From positions 49,168 to 113,167 of the forward strand of contig NZ_JAGGPM010000008.1 of assembly GCF_018613835.1 (NCBI RefSeq): a stretch of DNA of 64,000 bases. The letters are read 5' to 3'. The translations under genes were made by a program, and so were the position numbers. Shown here piece after piece: positions 8,076 to 17,026 of this stretch (position 1 is the stretch's first letter; every line of letters starts with the position of its first letter). The notes under the pieces were generated by a model that ran no database searches, was not told the origin of the DNA, and saw only the letters and a program-made list of their open reading frames with translations. This DNA comes from Arthrobacter sp. ISL-5 (GTDB lineage: Bacteria; Actinomycetota; Actinomycetes; Actinomycetales; Micrococcaceae).

Positions 8076-10697
8076 TCAGGCCTGGGCGGGCTCCTCGGCC
8101 GGGGCCAGTTCCACGCCGCTTACCGTCAGTTCGCCGTCGCCGGTCTCCAGTGTGATCTCCTGAGCGTTTGCTGCAGCCTTGAGGTCGCCGAGCCCGGCCT
8201 GGAGCTGGGCAACGAGAGATGCATTGGCCGTAATGGTCGCGGCGAGCACTTCGGTGCGCTGCTTGACCTTGGCCTCGGACTTCGCCTTCCGGATGCCGCT
8301 CAGGGCAATCCCCACAGTGCCGAGCATGGTTGTGTCGCCACCGCTGATCTCCGGCGCAGCCGGCCATGCGGCGCGGTGCACGGAGCCCGTCCGCCACCAG
8401 CTCCAGACCTCTTCCGTGGCGAAGGGCAGGAACGGGGCGAAGAGCCGCAGCAGCGAGTCCAGCGTGGTGGCCAGCGCGGCCAGCACGGAGGCCTGCTCGG
8501 TCTCGCCGGCGGCACCGTAGGCGCGGTCCTTGATCAGCTCGACGTAATCGTCGGTGAACTGCCAGAAGAACGACTCGGTGATCTGCAGGGCCCGGGCGTA
8601 GTCGTAGTTGTCGAACGCCTTGGTGGCCTGGGCAACCACGTCGGAGAGCTGGGCCAGCACTGCGCGGTCCAGGGGGTTGGTCAGCACGGACAGGTCCGTG
8701 GAGACCACCGAGTTCTCCGTCGCACCCAGGTTCAGCACGAACTTGGAGGCGTTGAGCAGCTTGATGGCCAGGCGGCGGCCAATCTTCATCTGCGCGATCT
8801 CGTACGCGGTGTCGGCGCCGAGCTTGGCGGAGGCGGCCCAGTAGCGGACGGCGTCGGAGCCGAATTCGTTCAGGACGTCCGTCGGCACCACCACGTTGCC
8901 CTTGGACTTGGACATCTTCTTGCGGTCCGGGTCCAGGATCCAGCCGGAGATGGCGGCGTGCTTCCACGGCGCGCCGTTCTGGAGGGCGTCCGCGCGGACG
9001 GCGGAGGAGAACAGCCACGTGCGGATGATGTCGTGCCCCTGCGGCCGGAGGTCGAACGGGTAGACCTTGCCGAACAGGTCCTCGTCCCGGCTCCAGCCGC
9101 CGACGATCTGCGGGGTCAGCGAGGACGTGGCCCAGGTGTCCAGGACGTCGGCGTCGCCCGTGAAGCCGTTGGGCTGGTCGCGCTGGGACTCGTCGAAGCC
9201 GGGCGCGGCGTCCGCGGCGGGATCGACGGGCAGGGACTCGTCGGACGGCAGTACCGGGTGGTCGTAGTCCGGGTTGCCCTGGGCGTCCAGCGGGTACCAG
9301 ACCGGGATCGGCACGCCGAAGAAACGCTGGCGGGAGACGAGCCAGTCGCCGTTAAGACCGGCGATCCAGTTCTCGTAGCGGGAGCGCATGAAGGACGGGT
9401 GGAAGTTGATTTCCTGGCCGCGGCCGATCAGGCGTTCGCGGCGGTCCTCGTCGCGGCCGCCGTTGCGGATGTACCACTGGCGGGACGTGACGACCTCGAG
9501 CGGCTTGTCGCCCTTTTCGAAGAAGTTCACCGGGTGGGTGATCTTCTTGGGCTCGCCGTCCAGCAGACCGGCCTCGGTGAGGAGCTCCACCACGGCCTCC
9601 TTGGCCGAGAAAACGGTCTTGCCGGCGATGGCGGCGTACGCTTCACGGCCGGCGTCGGTGGTGATCCACTCCGGGGTGTCGGCCAGGATGCGGCCGTCGC
9701 GGCCCACAATCGCACGGGTGGGAAGCTGCAGTTCACGCCACCAGGTGACGTCCGTCAGGTCGCCGAAGGTGCAGACCATGGCAATGCCGGAGCCCTTGTC
9801 CGCCTTGGCCAGCGGGTGCGCCTTGACCTCCAGTTCGACGTCGAAGAGGGGGGACTTCACGGTCTTGCCGAACAGCGGCTGGTAGCGCTCGTCGTCGGGG
9901 TTTGCCACCAGCGCGGCGCAGGCCGCAAGCAGTTCGGGACGGGTGGTCTCGACGTAGATCTTCTCGCCGTTGGCGGTGAAGAACGGGTAGCGGTAGTACG
10001 CGCCCGGCACTTCGCGGTCCTCGAGCTCGGCCTGGGCCACTGCGGTGCGGAACGTGACATCCCACAGCGTGGGGGCTTCGGCCATGTACGCGTCGCCGGC
10101 TGCCAGGTTCGCGAGGAAGGCGCGCTGGGACACCGCACGGGAGGTGTCATCGATCGTCCGGTAGGTCAGGTCCCAGTCGACGGACAGCCCGAGGGTCTGG
10201 AACAGGTTCTCGAACACCTTCTCGTCCTCAACGGCGAGTTCCTCACAGAGGTCGATGAAGTTCTGCCGTGAGACGACGTCGAAGTCGCGCTGGTTCTTGG
10301 CCGGCTGTGCCGGCGGCCGGTAGGCGGCGTCGTAGGGGATGGCCGGATCGCAGCGGACACCGTAGTAGTTCTGCACGCGGCGCTCGGTGGGCAGGCCGTT
10401 GTCGTCCCAGCCCATCGGGTAGAACACGTTCTTGCCGGTCATGCGCATGTAGCGGGCCTGGACGTCCGTGTGCGTGAAGGAGAACATGTGGCCCACGTGG
10501 AGGGAGCCTGACGCCGTCGGCGGGGGAGTGTCAATCGAGTAGACCTGCTCCCGGGTGGTGTCCGGGTTGAATTTGTAGGTTCCTTCGTCCAGCCAGCGCT
10601 GCGTCAGGGCAGCCTCAAGGCCTTCAAGGGCCGGCTTGTCGGGAACGTTGATGGGGGCGGTGGCGGGCGTGTCTGTACCCTGCATTGATTCAGCCAT
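8076..10697 (-). CDS. valS: Valine--tRNA ligase
   Basis: The 873-residue class I synthetase has HIGH-type motif GSLHVGHMF near residue 70 and KMSKSKGNV near 595. The CP1 editing region (for hydrolysis of Thr-tRNA-Val) and the anticodon-binding domain lie at the expected positions, with a short C-terminal tail. It charges tRNA-Val. The length fits the actinobacterial form. Start ATG 10697 has no clear ribosome binding site; an in-frame ATG four codons later is possible. No T-box is visible upstream, in contrast with ileS. Confidence 0.96.
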   Translation of the reverse strand: MAESMQGTDTPATAPINVPDKPALEGLEAALTQRWLDEGTYKFNPDTTREQVYSIDTPPPTASGSLHVGHMFSFTHTDVQARYMRMTGKNVFYPMGWDDNGLPTERRVQNYYGVRCDPAIPYDAAYRPPAQPAKNQRDFDVVSRQNFIDLCEELAVEDEKVFENLFQTLGLSVDWDLTYRTIDDTSRAVSQRAFLANLAAGDAYMAEAPTLWDVTFRTAVAQAELEDREVPGAYYRYPFFTANGEKIYVETTRPELLAACAALVANPDDERYQPLFGKTVKSPLFDVELEVKAHPLAKADKGSGIAMVCTFGDLTDVTWWRELQLPTRAIVGRDGRILADTPEWITTDAGREAYAAIAGKTVFSAKEAVVELLTEAGLLDGEPKKITHPVNFFEKGDKPLEVVTSRQWYIRNGGRDEDRRERLIGRGQEINFHPSFMRSRYENWIAGLNGDWLVSRQRFFGVPIPVWYPLDAQGNPDYDHPVLPSDESLPVDPAADAAPGFDESQRDQPNGFTGDADVLDTWATSSLTPQIVGGWSRDEDLFGKVYPFDLRPQGHDIIRTWLFSSAVRADALQNGAPWKHAAISGWILDPDRKKMSKSKGNVVVPTDVLNEFGSDAVRYWAASAKLGADTAYEIAQMKIGRRLAIKLLNASKFVLNLGATENSVVSTDLSVLTNPLDRAVLAQLSDVVAQATKAFDNYDYARALQITESFFWQFTDDYVELIKDRAYGAAGETEQASVLAALATTLDSLLRLFAPFLPFATEEVWSWWRTGSVHRAAWPAAPEISGGDTTMLGTVGIALSGIRKAKSEAKVKQRTEVLAATITANASLVAQLQAGLGDLKAAANAQEITLETGDGELTVSGVELAPAEEPAQA

Positions 10698-10763
10698 GGG
10701 CCAATTGTTTCATGCCCCGCAGCGGGAGCCTGCAGCGGGGCCTCCTGACAGTACTGCAGTAGC

Positions 10764-11141
10764 ATGCCGCCTATGGCGAATGCAGGCGGTTCATTCCAGA
10801 TTAAGCGCATCTATGACGATCCCGCGGACGACGACGGCTGCCGGGTTCTGGTGGACAGGCTCTGGCCGCGCGGCGTCACCAAGGAGCGGGCCGGCCTTGA
10901 GCTCTGGCTCAAGGAAATCGCGCCGTCGCCGCCCCTGCGGCAGGAATTCGCCCACATGCAGGAGCGTTTCGCGGATTTCCGGGCGCAGTATGAGGACGAA
11001 CTGGAGGACAATCCCGCGGTGGAGCAGCTGCTGGACCTGGCGGCGCGGCACAAGAGGGTGACGCTGCTGTACGCGGCCAAGGATCCGGAAGTGAATCACG
11101 CCCGGGTGCTGCTGGAGTTCCTGCAGCAGAGGAGTTCCTAG
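10764..11141 (+). CDS. DUF488 family protein
   Basis: The 125-residue protein contains the family signatures IKRIYDDP, RVLVDRLWPRGVTKE and LLYAAKDPEVNHARVLLEFL. DUF488 proteins are small cytoplasmic proteins of unproven function, sometimes linked to heme or nucleic-acid chemistry. It is divergent from valS across a 66-nt gap that holds both promoters. A second in-frame ATG lies three codons in. The biochemical role cannot be stated. Confidence 0.85.
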   Translation: MPPMANAGGSFQIKRIYDDPADDDGCRVLVDRLWPRGVTKERAGLELWLKEIAPSPPLRQEFAHMQERFADFRAQYEDELEDNPAVEQLLDLAARHKRVTLLYAAKDPEVNHARVLLEFLQQRSS

Positions 11142-11397
11142 GAGTGGACGGCGGGTGCTGCACTTGGATGGTGACGCAGCTGCGGGTTGTAGCGACCGTG
11201 GGTGGCTTCCTCGGTGACATGTCGACATGGCAGGCACTGTCACGCTTTCCTGCGCGGAGATCACCTTGATCAATTCTTTGCGATAAAACGCGTGAATCTT
11301 GAGGCTCCGGCGTGATATTCGAGGCGGAGCTGCGATTACTCCGATGTGGACCGACGTCCATGATTTGTCTTCAAGTTTTCTGACAAAGGAGGATTTC

Positions 11398-11904
11398 ATG
11401 TCGTTCTTTACCGCATTGGTGACCAGTAAAATCGCGGCAGGGGTGCTAGCAGGCGGCACCCTGGCCGCAGGAGGAACAGCCGCGGGAGCCTACACCGGGA
11501 CACTGCCTGCCCCGCTGCAGCAAAGTGCCCATGAGCTCATCGGCGCCCCCGCCGCTGCCCACCCTTCCCAGGCAGCGGATCACACGGCTGGCGCCGACTC
11601 TCATGGGAAGGACGCCCGGCCTTCTGACGCCCCCTCGCCGAACCCCAGCGCAACGCCGGCCGGCCCCGACGCCACCGGTCCGGCCGGGTTCGGATTGTGC
11701 AGGGCGTTCACCAAGGGAGGACTGGATTCAACCTCAACCGCTTACAAATCCTTGGCCGCGGCGGCCGGCGGTGCCGGCATCGCCGGGTACTGCAAGACCG
11801 TGGCAACGCCTGGTGAATCAGCCGGGCACCGGCCCGAGACACCTGGGAACTCAGGAAAGGCTGAGGATGGGAAGGCCAAGGCGCATCCGCCGGCCCACGC
11901 CTAG
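11398..11904 (+). CDS. Exported protein with paired cysteines, first gene of a sigma/anti-sigma module
   Basis: ATG 11398 follows a strong AAAGGAGG. The 168-residue product has a hydrophobic, alanine/glycine-rich N-terminal segment (about 8-34) that could be an export signal or membrane anchor. A low-complexity Pro/Ala/Ser linker follows, then a compact C-terminal domain with LCRAFTKGG and GGAGIAGYC; the two cysteines probably pair outside the cell. This layout recurs in actinobacterial proteins encoded beside ECF-like sigma factors. It lies 58 nt upstream of the sigma gene. Function unknown; a sensing or target role is inference. Confidence 0.6.
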   Translation: MSFFTALVTSKIAAGVLAGGTLAAGGTAAGAYTGTLPAPLQQSAHELIGAPAAAHPSQAADHTAGADSHGKDARPSDAPSPNPSATPAGPDATGPAGFGLCRAFTKGGLDSTSTAYKSLAAAAGGAGIAGYCKTVATPGESAGHRPETPGNSGKAEDGKAKAHPPAHA

Positions 11905-11962
11905 CGCGGGCTGTCCCACAAGCCTGCCACGGCCGGAAAACCCTAAGCCCGGCGGCCAGGTA

Positions 11963-12532
11963 ATGCCCGGGCGGCGGGGGACGGACCCGATCAATGACGA
12001 TCTTGTGGCCTCCGGCCACGGGGACGATGCATCGTTCTTCGCCGCCGTCTACCGGACCTACTCCCCGGTAGTCGCCGGTTACCTGAGGGCAGGCGGGGTG
12101 GACGATCCGGAAGGGGTGACCCACGACGTGTTCCTGGCGCTGTACCCGAGGCTGAGGTCGGTCCACGGCGGGGCCCAGGGCCTGAGGACTTTGATCTTCT
12201 CCATCGCCCATGCCCGTTCCGTGGACCACCACCGCCGCCGCCACAGCAGACCTGCCCTGGTCGAATACGACCCGGACCGCGACCGCCGCCGGGCCACATC
12301 CGCCGAAGATGATGCCCTCGATGGCAGCCCTGAGGCCAACGCCCTGGCGATGCTCGAAGGCCTGAGCGAGGATCACCGGGAAGTGCTTCGGCTGCGCATC
12401 ATCGCGGAGTTGTCCGTGACCGAGGTCGCGGACATCATGCATAAGTCCCCAGGGGCCATAGCCCAGCTGCAGTACAGGGCACTGAAGAGCTTGCGGAATC
12501 AACAGATGGCAAAGGACGGGGTGGCGCCATGA
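11963..12532 (+). CDS. RNA polymerase sigma factor, sigma-70 (ECF-like) family
   Basis: The 189-residue protein has region 2 around residues 20-85 (VYRTYSPVVAGYLRAGG, THDVFLALYPR) and region 4 around 125-180 (LSEDHREVLRLRIIAELSV, then a helix-turn-helix ending QYRALKSLR). ATG 11963 was chosen because the conserved domain begins soon after it, although the frame is open much further upstream inside the preceding gene. Its stop overlaps the next start by 4 bp, indicating coupling to a probable anti-sigma. It should direct RNA polymerase to a small regulon, possibly including this operon. Confidence 0.85.
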   Translation: MPGRRGTDPINDDLVASGHGDDASFFAAVYRTYSPVVAGYLRAGGVDDPEGVTHDVFLALYPRLRSVHGGAQGLRTLIFSIAHARSVDHHRRRHSRPALVEYDPDRDRRRATSAEDDALDGSPEANALAMLEGLSEDHREVLRLRIIAELSVTEVADIMHKSPGAIAQLQYRALKSLRNQQMAKDGVAP

Positions 12533-13164
12533 CCACCGGATACACAGTTCACGACGAGCACGTCGTCGACCTATTCCTGCTTGAAGCAGAAGCGGATGAC
12601 ACGACTGACCTGAAAGCAGCGCTGCTGGAGCTGCGCTCCTTCGCGGCCGGCCCACCCGTCGAACCATCTGCGAAGCTGGCCGAGCTCATGGAAACCGGAC
12701 CGGCCGCCGACCTGGATGCCCAGCGGCAGCGCAGACACCGCCGTACGGCCGTCACTGCCCTGGCGGTGGCCGCATCCATGGGGATCGGCGCCGCCACCGT
12801 GGCTGCAGCCGACCCCGGCTTCCGGGAGAAAGCCCAGGAAACCATCACCACAGTGATCGACACCCTCACCCGCGGCCACTCCGGACGGACGACACCCGCC
12901 CCCGCTTCACCGGAGGCACCAGGCCATGCCCCCGACCATCCGACACCTGCCCCGAACGTGCCGGGGCGCTCCGGGAAGGAAATCGCCTCACCCGCCACCG
13001 GGGCAGGGAACTCCGGCCACGACAACCTGCCAACGGTCACCCCAGGTTCACCTCCGGAGACCACACCGGCCAAGGGAACGGAGAGCCACCCGGCAGGCCT
13101 CGATCACCAGAACACGCCAAACCGGACCCGACCCGCAACCCCGTCCACCGGTCCGCACAGCTAA
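12529..13164 (+). CDS. Putative membrane-anchored anti-sigma factor
   Basis: The 211-residue protein has a cytoplasmic N-terminal region of about 70 residues. One transmembrane segment follows near 75-95 (TALAVAASMGIGAATVAA). The extracytoplasmic tail is about 115 residues long and very rich in Pro, Thr, Ser and His. It starts within the sigma gene's stop (ATGA overlap). No zinc-binding HxxxCxxC motif is present, so it is not a ZAS-type anti-sigma. The assignment rests on topology and coupling. The tail resembles in composition the linker of the exported protein two genes upstream. Confidence 0.6.
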   Translation: MTTGYTVHDEHVVDLFLLEAEADDTTDLKAALLELRSFAAGPPVEPSAKLAELMETGPAADLDAQRQRRHRRTAVTALAVAASMGIGAATVAAADPGFREKAQETITTVIDTLTRGHSGRTTPAPASPEAPGHAPDHPTPAPNVPGRSGKEIASPATGAGNSGHDNLPTVTPGSPPETTPAKGTESHPAGLDHQNTPNRTRPATPSTGPHS

Positions 13165-13312
13165 CACACAGGCCAGGTCCTTGCGGGCCGCTCCCGTGCG
13201 AAGCCGCGGAGGGCTCATGACAAAGACAAGGCCCAGCGTAAGTCCACGGCCGGGCCAATAACTTTCCATACCGGGCGCCGCACCTCAGTGCCGCCCGCCG
13301 AGAGGCAACGCC

Positions 13313-13489
13313 ATGAATAACGAATATGAGTACAAGACAGTCGTCGTGGACCGCCGCCCCCGGCGGCAAGCCAAGGAGCTAAAAAAGCTGGCCAAGGATG
13401 GCTGGGAAGTTGTCTCCGTCAGGCCACGGACAGCGCTCTCATGGGGGAGCACCACAGACGACGCCACGCTCAGACGCATCCGCCAATGA
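13313..13489 (+). CDS. Small DUF4177-like protein, 58 residues
   Basis: An open frame runs from ATG 13313 to TGA 13487-13489, preceded by GAGAGG. The product begins with NNEYEYKTVVVDRR and continues AKELKKLAKDGWEVVSV. This matches the beta-strand, helix and GWE-V pattern of DUF4177, a small domain of unknown function. It probably forms the last gene of the sigma module or stands alone 149 nt beyond it. Codon use is normal for the genome, which supports a real gene despite the short length. Confidence 0.65.
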   Translation: MNNEYEYKTVVVDRRPRRQAKELKKLAKDGWEVVSVRPRTALSWGSTTDDATLRRIRQ

Positions 13490-13544
13490 ACATTGAGGAG
13501 TTCCTAGGAGTGGACCGTCGCTGAACCCTGCCGCTGGATGGCGT

Positions 13545-13550
13545 TAGGGT
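13545..13550 (+). promoter_or_regulatory. -10 box (TAGGGT) of the SDR gene
   Basis: TAGGGT ends 6 nt before ATG 13557, so the mRNA would start at or within a base or two of the start codon. The gene is therefore probably leaderless; no ribosome binding site is present. Confidence 0.45.
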
Positions 13551-13556
13551 GGTGCC

Positions 13557-14318
13557 ATGACTGAGGTTTCGAACAAAAAAGCAGCTGTAGTTACCGGTGC
13601 GAGCACCGGCATCGGGGAAGCGACTGTCCGGGCGCTGAGGGCCGAAGGGTGGACTGTCTATGCGGTGGCCCGGCGCCAGGACCGGCTGGCCGCGCTGGAA
13701 GCCGAGACGGGCGCCGTCGGCATTCCGGCCGACATCGCCGAAGACGCGGACGTCGCCAAACTCCTGGCCGAAGTGACCGCGGCCGGCGGGATCGACACCC
13801 TGATCAACATCGCCGGCGGCGCCCGCGGGGCCGATCCCGTAGGACAGGCGCAGACGGACGACTGGGAGTGGATGTACCGCGTCAACGTCATTGGCACCAT
13901 GAAACTCACCCGAGCGTTCCTGCCCATGCTTCGGGAACACGGCGAGGGCACGGTGCTGAACCTGACGTCCACGGCCGGGCTCGCGGCCTACGAGGGCGGC
14001 GCCGGCTACAACGCCGCCAAGTTCGCCCAGCACGCCGTGACCGGAGCCCTCCGGCTGGAGGAGGCCGAAAACAACGTCCGCGTGATCGAGGTCGCCCCCG
14101 GCCTGGTCCATACCGAGGAGTTCGCCCTCAACAGGCTGGGCGACCCCGCCGCCGCCAGCAAGGTCTACCAGGGCGTGGAAAAACCGCTGACGGCCGAGGA
14201 CGTTGCGGATGTGGTGCGGTACGCGGTGTGTGCGCCGCACCATGTCAACCTGGATCAGATCGTGATCCGGCCCGTGGCGCAGGCGTCCAACTACAAGCTG
14301 ATCCGCAAGCAGGCATAA
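13557..14318 (+). CDS. Short-chain dehydrogenase/reductase (YdfG-like)
   Basis: The 253-residue classical SDR has the cofactor motif TGASTGIG at about 14-21, the structural NIAGG motif, a catalytic Ser in NLTSTAG, and YNAAK as the YxxxK dyad near residue 155. An Arg after the second strand (ARRQDR) favours NADP(H). C-terminal VRYAVCAPHHVNLDQIVIRP resembles YdfG-type serine/3-hydroxyacid dehydrogenases. It is probably leaderless and monocistronic. The precise substrate is not deducible. Confidence 0.85.
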   Translation: MTEVSNKKAAVVTGASTGIGEATVRALRAEGWTVYAVARRQDRLAALEAETGAVGIPADIAEDADVAKLLAEVTAAGGIDTLINIAGGARGADPVGQAQTDDWEWMYRVNVIGTMKLTRAFLPMLREHGEGTVLNLTSTAGLAAYEGGAGYNAAKFAQHAVTGALRLEEAENNVRVIEVAPGLVHTEEFALNRLGDPAAASKVYQGVEKPLTAEDVADVVRYAVCAPHHVNLDQIVIRPVAQASNYKLIRKQA

Positions 14319-14435
14319 CGGCACCGGACGTTCACCCGGGATTCGTGCGGATGTCGGGAAGTGGTGGCCGGCTGTTGGCAACCGGCCACCACGGTGGCAC
14401 GTGCACCTGCACACCACCAGAGTGGAGAACACCAC

Positions 14436-15506
14436 ATGCACACCCCGACGACGCTTGGCGCTGCCGTACTCAGCGCAGCCCTGCTCCTCGCCGTCCCGTC
14501 CCACGCACTGGCTGCGGACACCAACCCCCAGGGCGGCGACAACCACTTCGACCTCCAGGCCCACCGGGGCGGGCTGGGGCTCACGGTCGAGTCCACCCTT
14601 CCTGCCTTCGCCAAGGCGCTGGAAACCGGCGTCAGCACGCTTGAGCTTGATCTCCAGATCACCAGGGACGGGCGCGAAGTCATCACGCACGACCGCAAGA
14701 TCAGCGACAAGAAGTGTGCCGACACCGCCCCCGTGACGCCGGCGGATCCGCAGTTCCCGTACGTCGGCAAGTACGTCAAGGACCTCACGTTCGGCCAGGT
14801 CCGCAGCCTCGACTGCGGCACGCAGACGCTGCCGCAGTTCCCCGGCCAGCAGGCCGCTCCGGGCGAGAAAATGCCCACCCTGGCGGAGGTGTTTGCCCTC
14901 GTGGATTCGTACCGCGCCAGCCAGGTGAGGTTCAACATCGAAACGAAGGTCGAGGCCGGCGCGCCGGAACAGACAGCACCCCGTCAGCAGTTCGTGGACG
15001 TTGCCCTGCGGGAGATCAAAGCCGCGAACATGCAGCACCGTGTGTCCGTCCAGAGCTTCGACTGGGGCGCGCTGCGCCTCGTGCAGCAACAGGATCCGCA
15101 GATCCGCACCGTTGCCCTGACCAACAAGGACTTCCTCCAGGCGGGCCAGCCCGGAAGCTCGCCCTGGCTCGGCGGCATCGACTCCGACGACTTCGGCGGG
15201 GACCTCGTGGCCTCGGCCCACCACCTCGGATTCGACGCGATCTCACCGGTGCACGGCACCCCGCAGAACGGCACCGTGCTGGACGCCAGCTACGTTCCGT
15301 ACGTCACCCCGGACATGGTCAAGCGCGCCCACGCGGCCGGGATGCAGGTCATCCCCTGGACCGTGGACGACAAGCCCACCATGCGCGCCCTGATCGCAAC
15401 CGGCGTTGACGGAATCATCACCGACTACCCGGACCGACTCCGCGAGGTCATGGGTGAGTCCGGCATGAAGCTCCCGCAGAGCTTCCAGCCTGTTCCCGGA
15501 CACTAA
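14436..15506 (+). CDS. Secreted glycerophosphodiester phosphodiesterase
   Basis: ATG 14436 starts a 356-residue protein with a cleavable signal peptide (hydrophobic core about 6-22, then SHALA before the cleavage site). The GDPD barrel has the active-site AHRGG near 43, an E in VEST, ELDLQITRDG with HD downstream, and IETK. It hydrolyses glycerophosphodiesters to glycerol-3-phosphate outside the cell, probably for phosphate or carbon scavenging. C-terminal PWTVDDKPTMRALIATGVDGIITDYP is typical. Two longer in-frame starts lack the signal context. It converges with the EEP gene. Confidence 0.88.
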   Translation: MHTPTTLGAAVLSAALLLAVPSHALAADTNPQGGDNHFDLQAHRGGLGLTVESTLPAFAKALETGVSTLELDLQITRDGREVITHDRKISDKKCADTAPVTPADPQFPYVGKYVKDLTFGQVRSLDCGTQTLPQFPGQQAAPGEKMPTLAEVFALVDSYRASQVRFNIETKVEAGAPEQTAPRQQFVDVALREIKAANMQHRVSVQSFDWGALRLVQQQDPQIRTVALTNKDFLQAGQPGSSPWLGGIDSDDFGGDLVASAHHLGFDAISPVHGTPQNGTVLDASYVPYVTPDMVKRAHAAGMQVIPWTVDDKPTMRALIATGVDGIITDYPDRLREVMGESGMKLPQSFQPVPGH

Positions 15507-15521
15507 CGGGAGCGCCCCGGC

Positions 15522-16661
15522 CTAGCCGGCTGCCGGGATGCCCAGCGTGGCCATCACGGCGGCATGGTCGGTTCCGGGAACGCGGTGCACCGCGTAGCCG
15601 GAGCTACCGATATGCGGGCTAGTCACCAGGTGGTCGATGGCGATGCCGGGCAGCGGGAATCCCTGCAGGGGCCAGGTGGGTTCCATCGGCCAGGTGGGGA
15701 TGAGCCTGCCGCCGGACGCCGTCCCCACGTCAACCATCTTCCGTCCGCCCGGACCGCCGTCCAGAACGCTCCGGAACTCGGCGTGGTCGTACGTGGCGTT
15801 GAAATCCCCGATCAGCAGCATGTTGCCGGGCCCAGTGGGCCCGGCAACATCAGACCGAGTCCGGCCGATGAGCTCGCCCAACGCCGCAAGGTCGCTCCGC
15901 CACTGGCCGACCCGGACGTCCACCGGCGGCAGCGCATGAACGTTCGTCACGTCGAGGGTGGCCGCGTGTCCGGCGTCCTGCAGCTGGAGCCGAACCGTGC
16001 GGATCTGGAAGGGAGTGTCCGGCACGAGGCCTACGGCCTGCATCGGGTACTTGGAATACGTCGCGCTGCCGGCGCCGTTATCCGTGGGGCTGCTGATTTT
16101 GTGCGGCAGGAGGCCACCCAGCCCCTCGGCCGCCAGCCGGTTCTCAAGGGCCTGGGTGTGCTCCTGGACGGTCAGCAGGCCCACGCCGTTCTCCCGGACC
16201 AGCCGGACGATTTCGGCCGCGTCCGCCTTGCCGAACCGGGAATTGATGGTCATGGCCGTCAGCTGGACGGTCGGGCCGGCAGGGCCCGGGGAAGAGGCCC
16301 CGGCGTCAGCCCGGCCGGCGTCGGGCGGCCAGAGCCAGAACAGCTGTGCCGCCAGCATGACGGCGGCAGCGGCCATGACCAGGACGCGGCGGCTCAGCAG
16401 GGCAAGCGCCAGGGCCGCGATGGCCGGAATCACCATCCACGGCGTGAAGGACAGCAGCTGGACCACGGGCGTCGGCCACTCCGCGGGGACGGCCCGGAAG
16501 ATCGACAGGGACGCCACAGGCAGGAGCACGGCGAACGCCAGCAACTGCCAGACAACGGACCTTCGGCGCTTCGAACCGGAAGCGGCGCGTCTCGAACCTG
16601 AAGAGGCGCGGGCCGCAGGAGCCGGAGAGCGTTCGGGAGGGTTCCTGTCGGCGTCGGTCAT
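15522..16661 (-). CDS. Membrane-anchored endonuclease/exonuclease/phosphatase (EEP) family protein
   Basis: The 379-residue protein has two to three hydrophobic segments in the first 120 residues. The EEP catalytic domain follows with TINSRFG, TVQEHTQ (metal-binding Glu), LLIGDFNATYDH and the C-terminal GTDHAAVMATL His. The active domain probably faces outside and could cleave phosphodiesters or phospholipid headgroups. ATG 16661 is chosen because a TAGACT -10 ends 8 nt upstream, giving a leaderless or nearly leaderless mRNA. It converges with the GDPD gene, separated by 15 nt. Confidence 0.8.
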   Translation of the reverse strand: MTDADRNPPERSPAPAARASSGSRRAASGSKRRRSVVWQLLAFAVLLPVASLSIFRAVPAEWPTPVVQLLSFTPWMVIPAIAALALALLSRRVLVMAAAAVMLAAQLFWLWPPDAGRADAGASSPGPAGPTVQLTAMTINSRFGKADAAEIVRLVRENGVGLLTVQEHTQALENRLAAEGLGGLLPHKISSPTDNGAGSATYSKYPMQAVGLVPDTPFQIRTVRLQLQDAGHAATLDVTNVHALPPVDVRVGQWRSDLAALGELIGRTRSDVAGPTGPGNMLLIGDFNATYDHAEFRSVLDGGPGGRKMVDVGTASGGRLIPTWPMEPTWPLQGFPLPGIAIDHLVTSPHIGSSGYAVHRVPGTDHAAVMATLGIPAAG

Positions 16662-16668
16662 GGGATCG

Positions 16669-16674
16669 AGTCTA
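16669..16674 (-). promoter_or_regulatory. -10 box (TAGACT) of the EEP gene
   Basis: On the minus strand TAGACT lies 7 nt upstream of the chosen ATG. It decides the start in favour of 16661 over an in-frame ATG further upstream at 16715. Confidence 0.55.
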
Positions 16675-16743
16675 GGCACGAGCGGTTCGCCATGCGGCGT
16701 TTTACGGCGGCTCACCGGTTATGGAGTCCGCCAGCACAGCCGT

Positions 16744-16749
16744 TAGACT
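16744..16749 (+). promoter_or_regulatory. -10 box (TAGACT) of the ileS T-box leader
   Basis: TAGACT places the transcript start near 16756, just before the predicted stem I of the T-box, as expected for an actinobacterial ileS leader. Confidence 0.6.
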
Positions 16750-16755
16750 GGTGGC

Positions 16756-17026
16756 ATCAGCTTTGACCCGGCCATCACCGGTGAGCTTCCGGAAGAACGC
16801 CCGGCGTGCCGCAAGGCGCACCAGGCCAGTAGAACCGGACGGGTAAGCCCGTCACAGCAGCAATGAGCGGCCGACGCCGGAACTCCTGTTGGGGGACCGG
16901 TGCCGGTAAGTGAGGTGGTACCGCGGTACCGGGTTGCATTGTCCAACGCTGTTGGACACTAGCGCACGGGCCGTCCTCGCATCCTGAATGAATCCACTTG
17001 TTCACAGCTCAACCCAGGATGTCGAG
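16756..17026 (+). promoter_or_regulatory. Translational T-box riboswitch of ileS
   Basis: A short stem I carries the isoleucine specifier ATC at 16774-16776 within CCGGCCATCACCGG. The downstream T-box core AGGTGGTACCGCGG is at 16913-16926, whose UGGU (16916-16919) matches an uncharged tRNA ACCA end. A GTCCAAC/GTTGGAC hairpin (16941-16957) follows. CATCCTG (16980-16986) is complementary to CAGGATG (17015-17021), which contains the ileS Shine-Dalgarno. There is no U-tract. The layout matches the actinobacterial translational T-box class: uncharged tRNA-Ile should free the ribosome binding site. Confidence 0.88.

Noticed and set aside
7974..10271. A 765-codon open frame on the plus strand opposite valS
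   Set aside because: It is a Val/Gly/Arg-rich antisense shadow of valS with no domains and no ribosome binding site; valS is certain.
13470..15224. A 584-codon minus-strand frame opposite the SDR and GDPD genes
   Set aside because: Both plus-strand genes have complete family motifs; the antisense translation has none.
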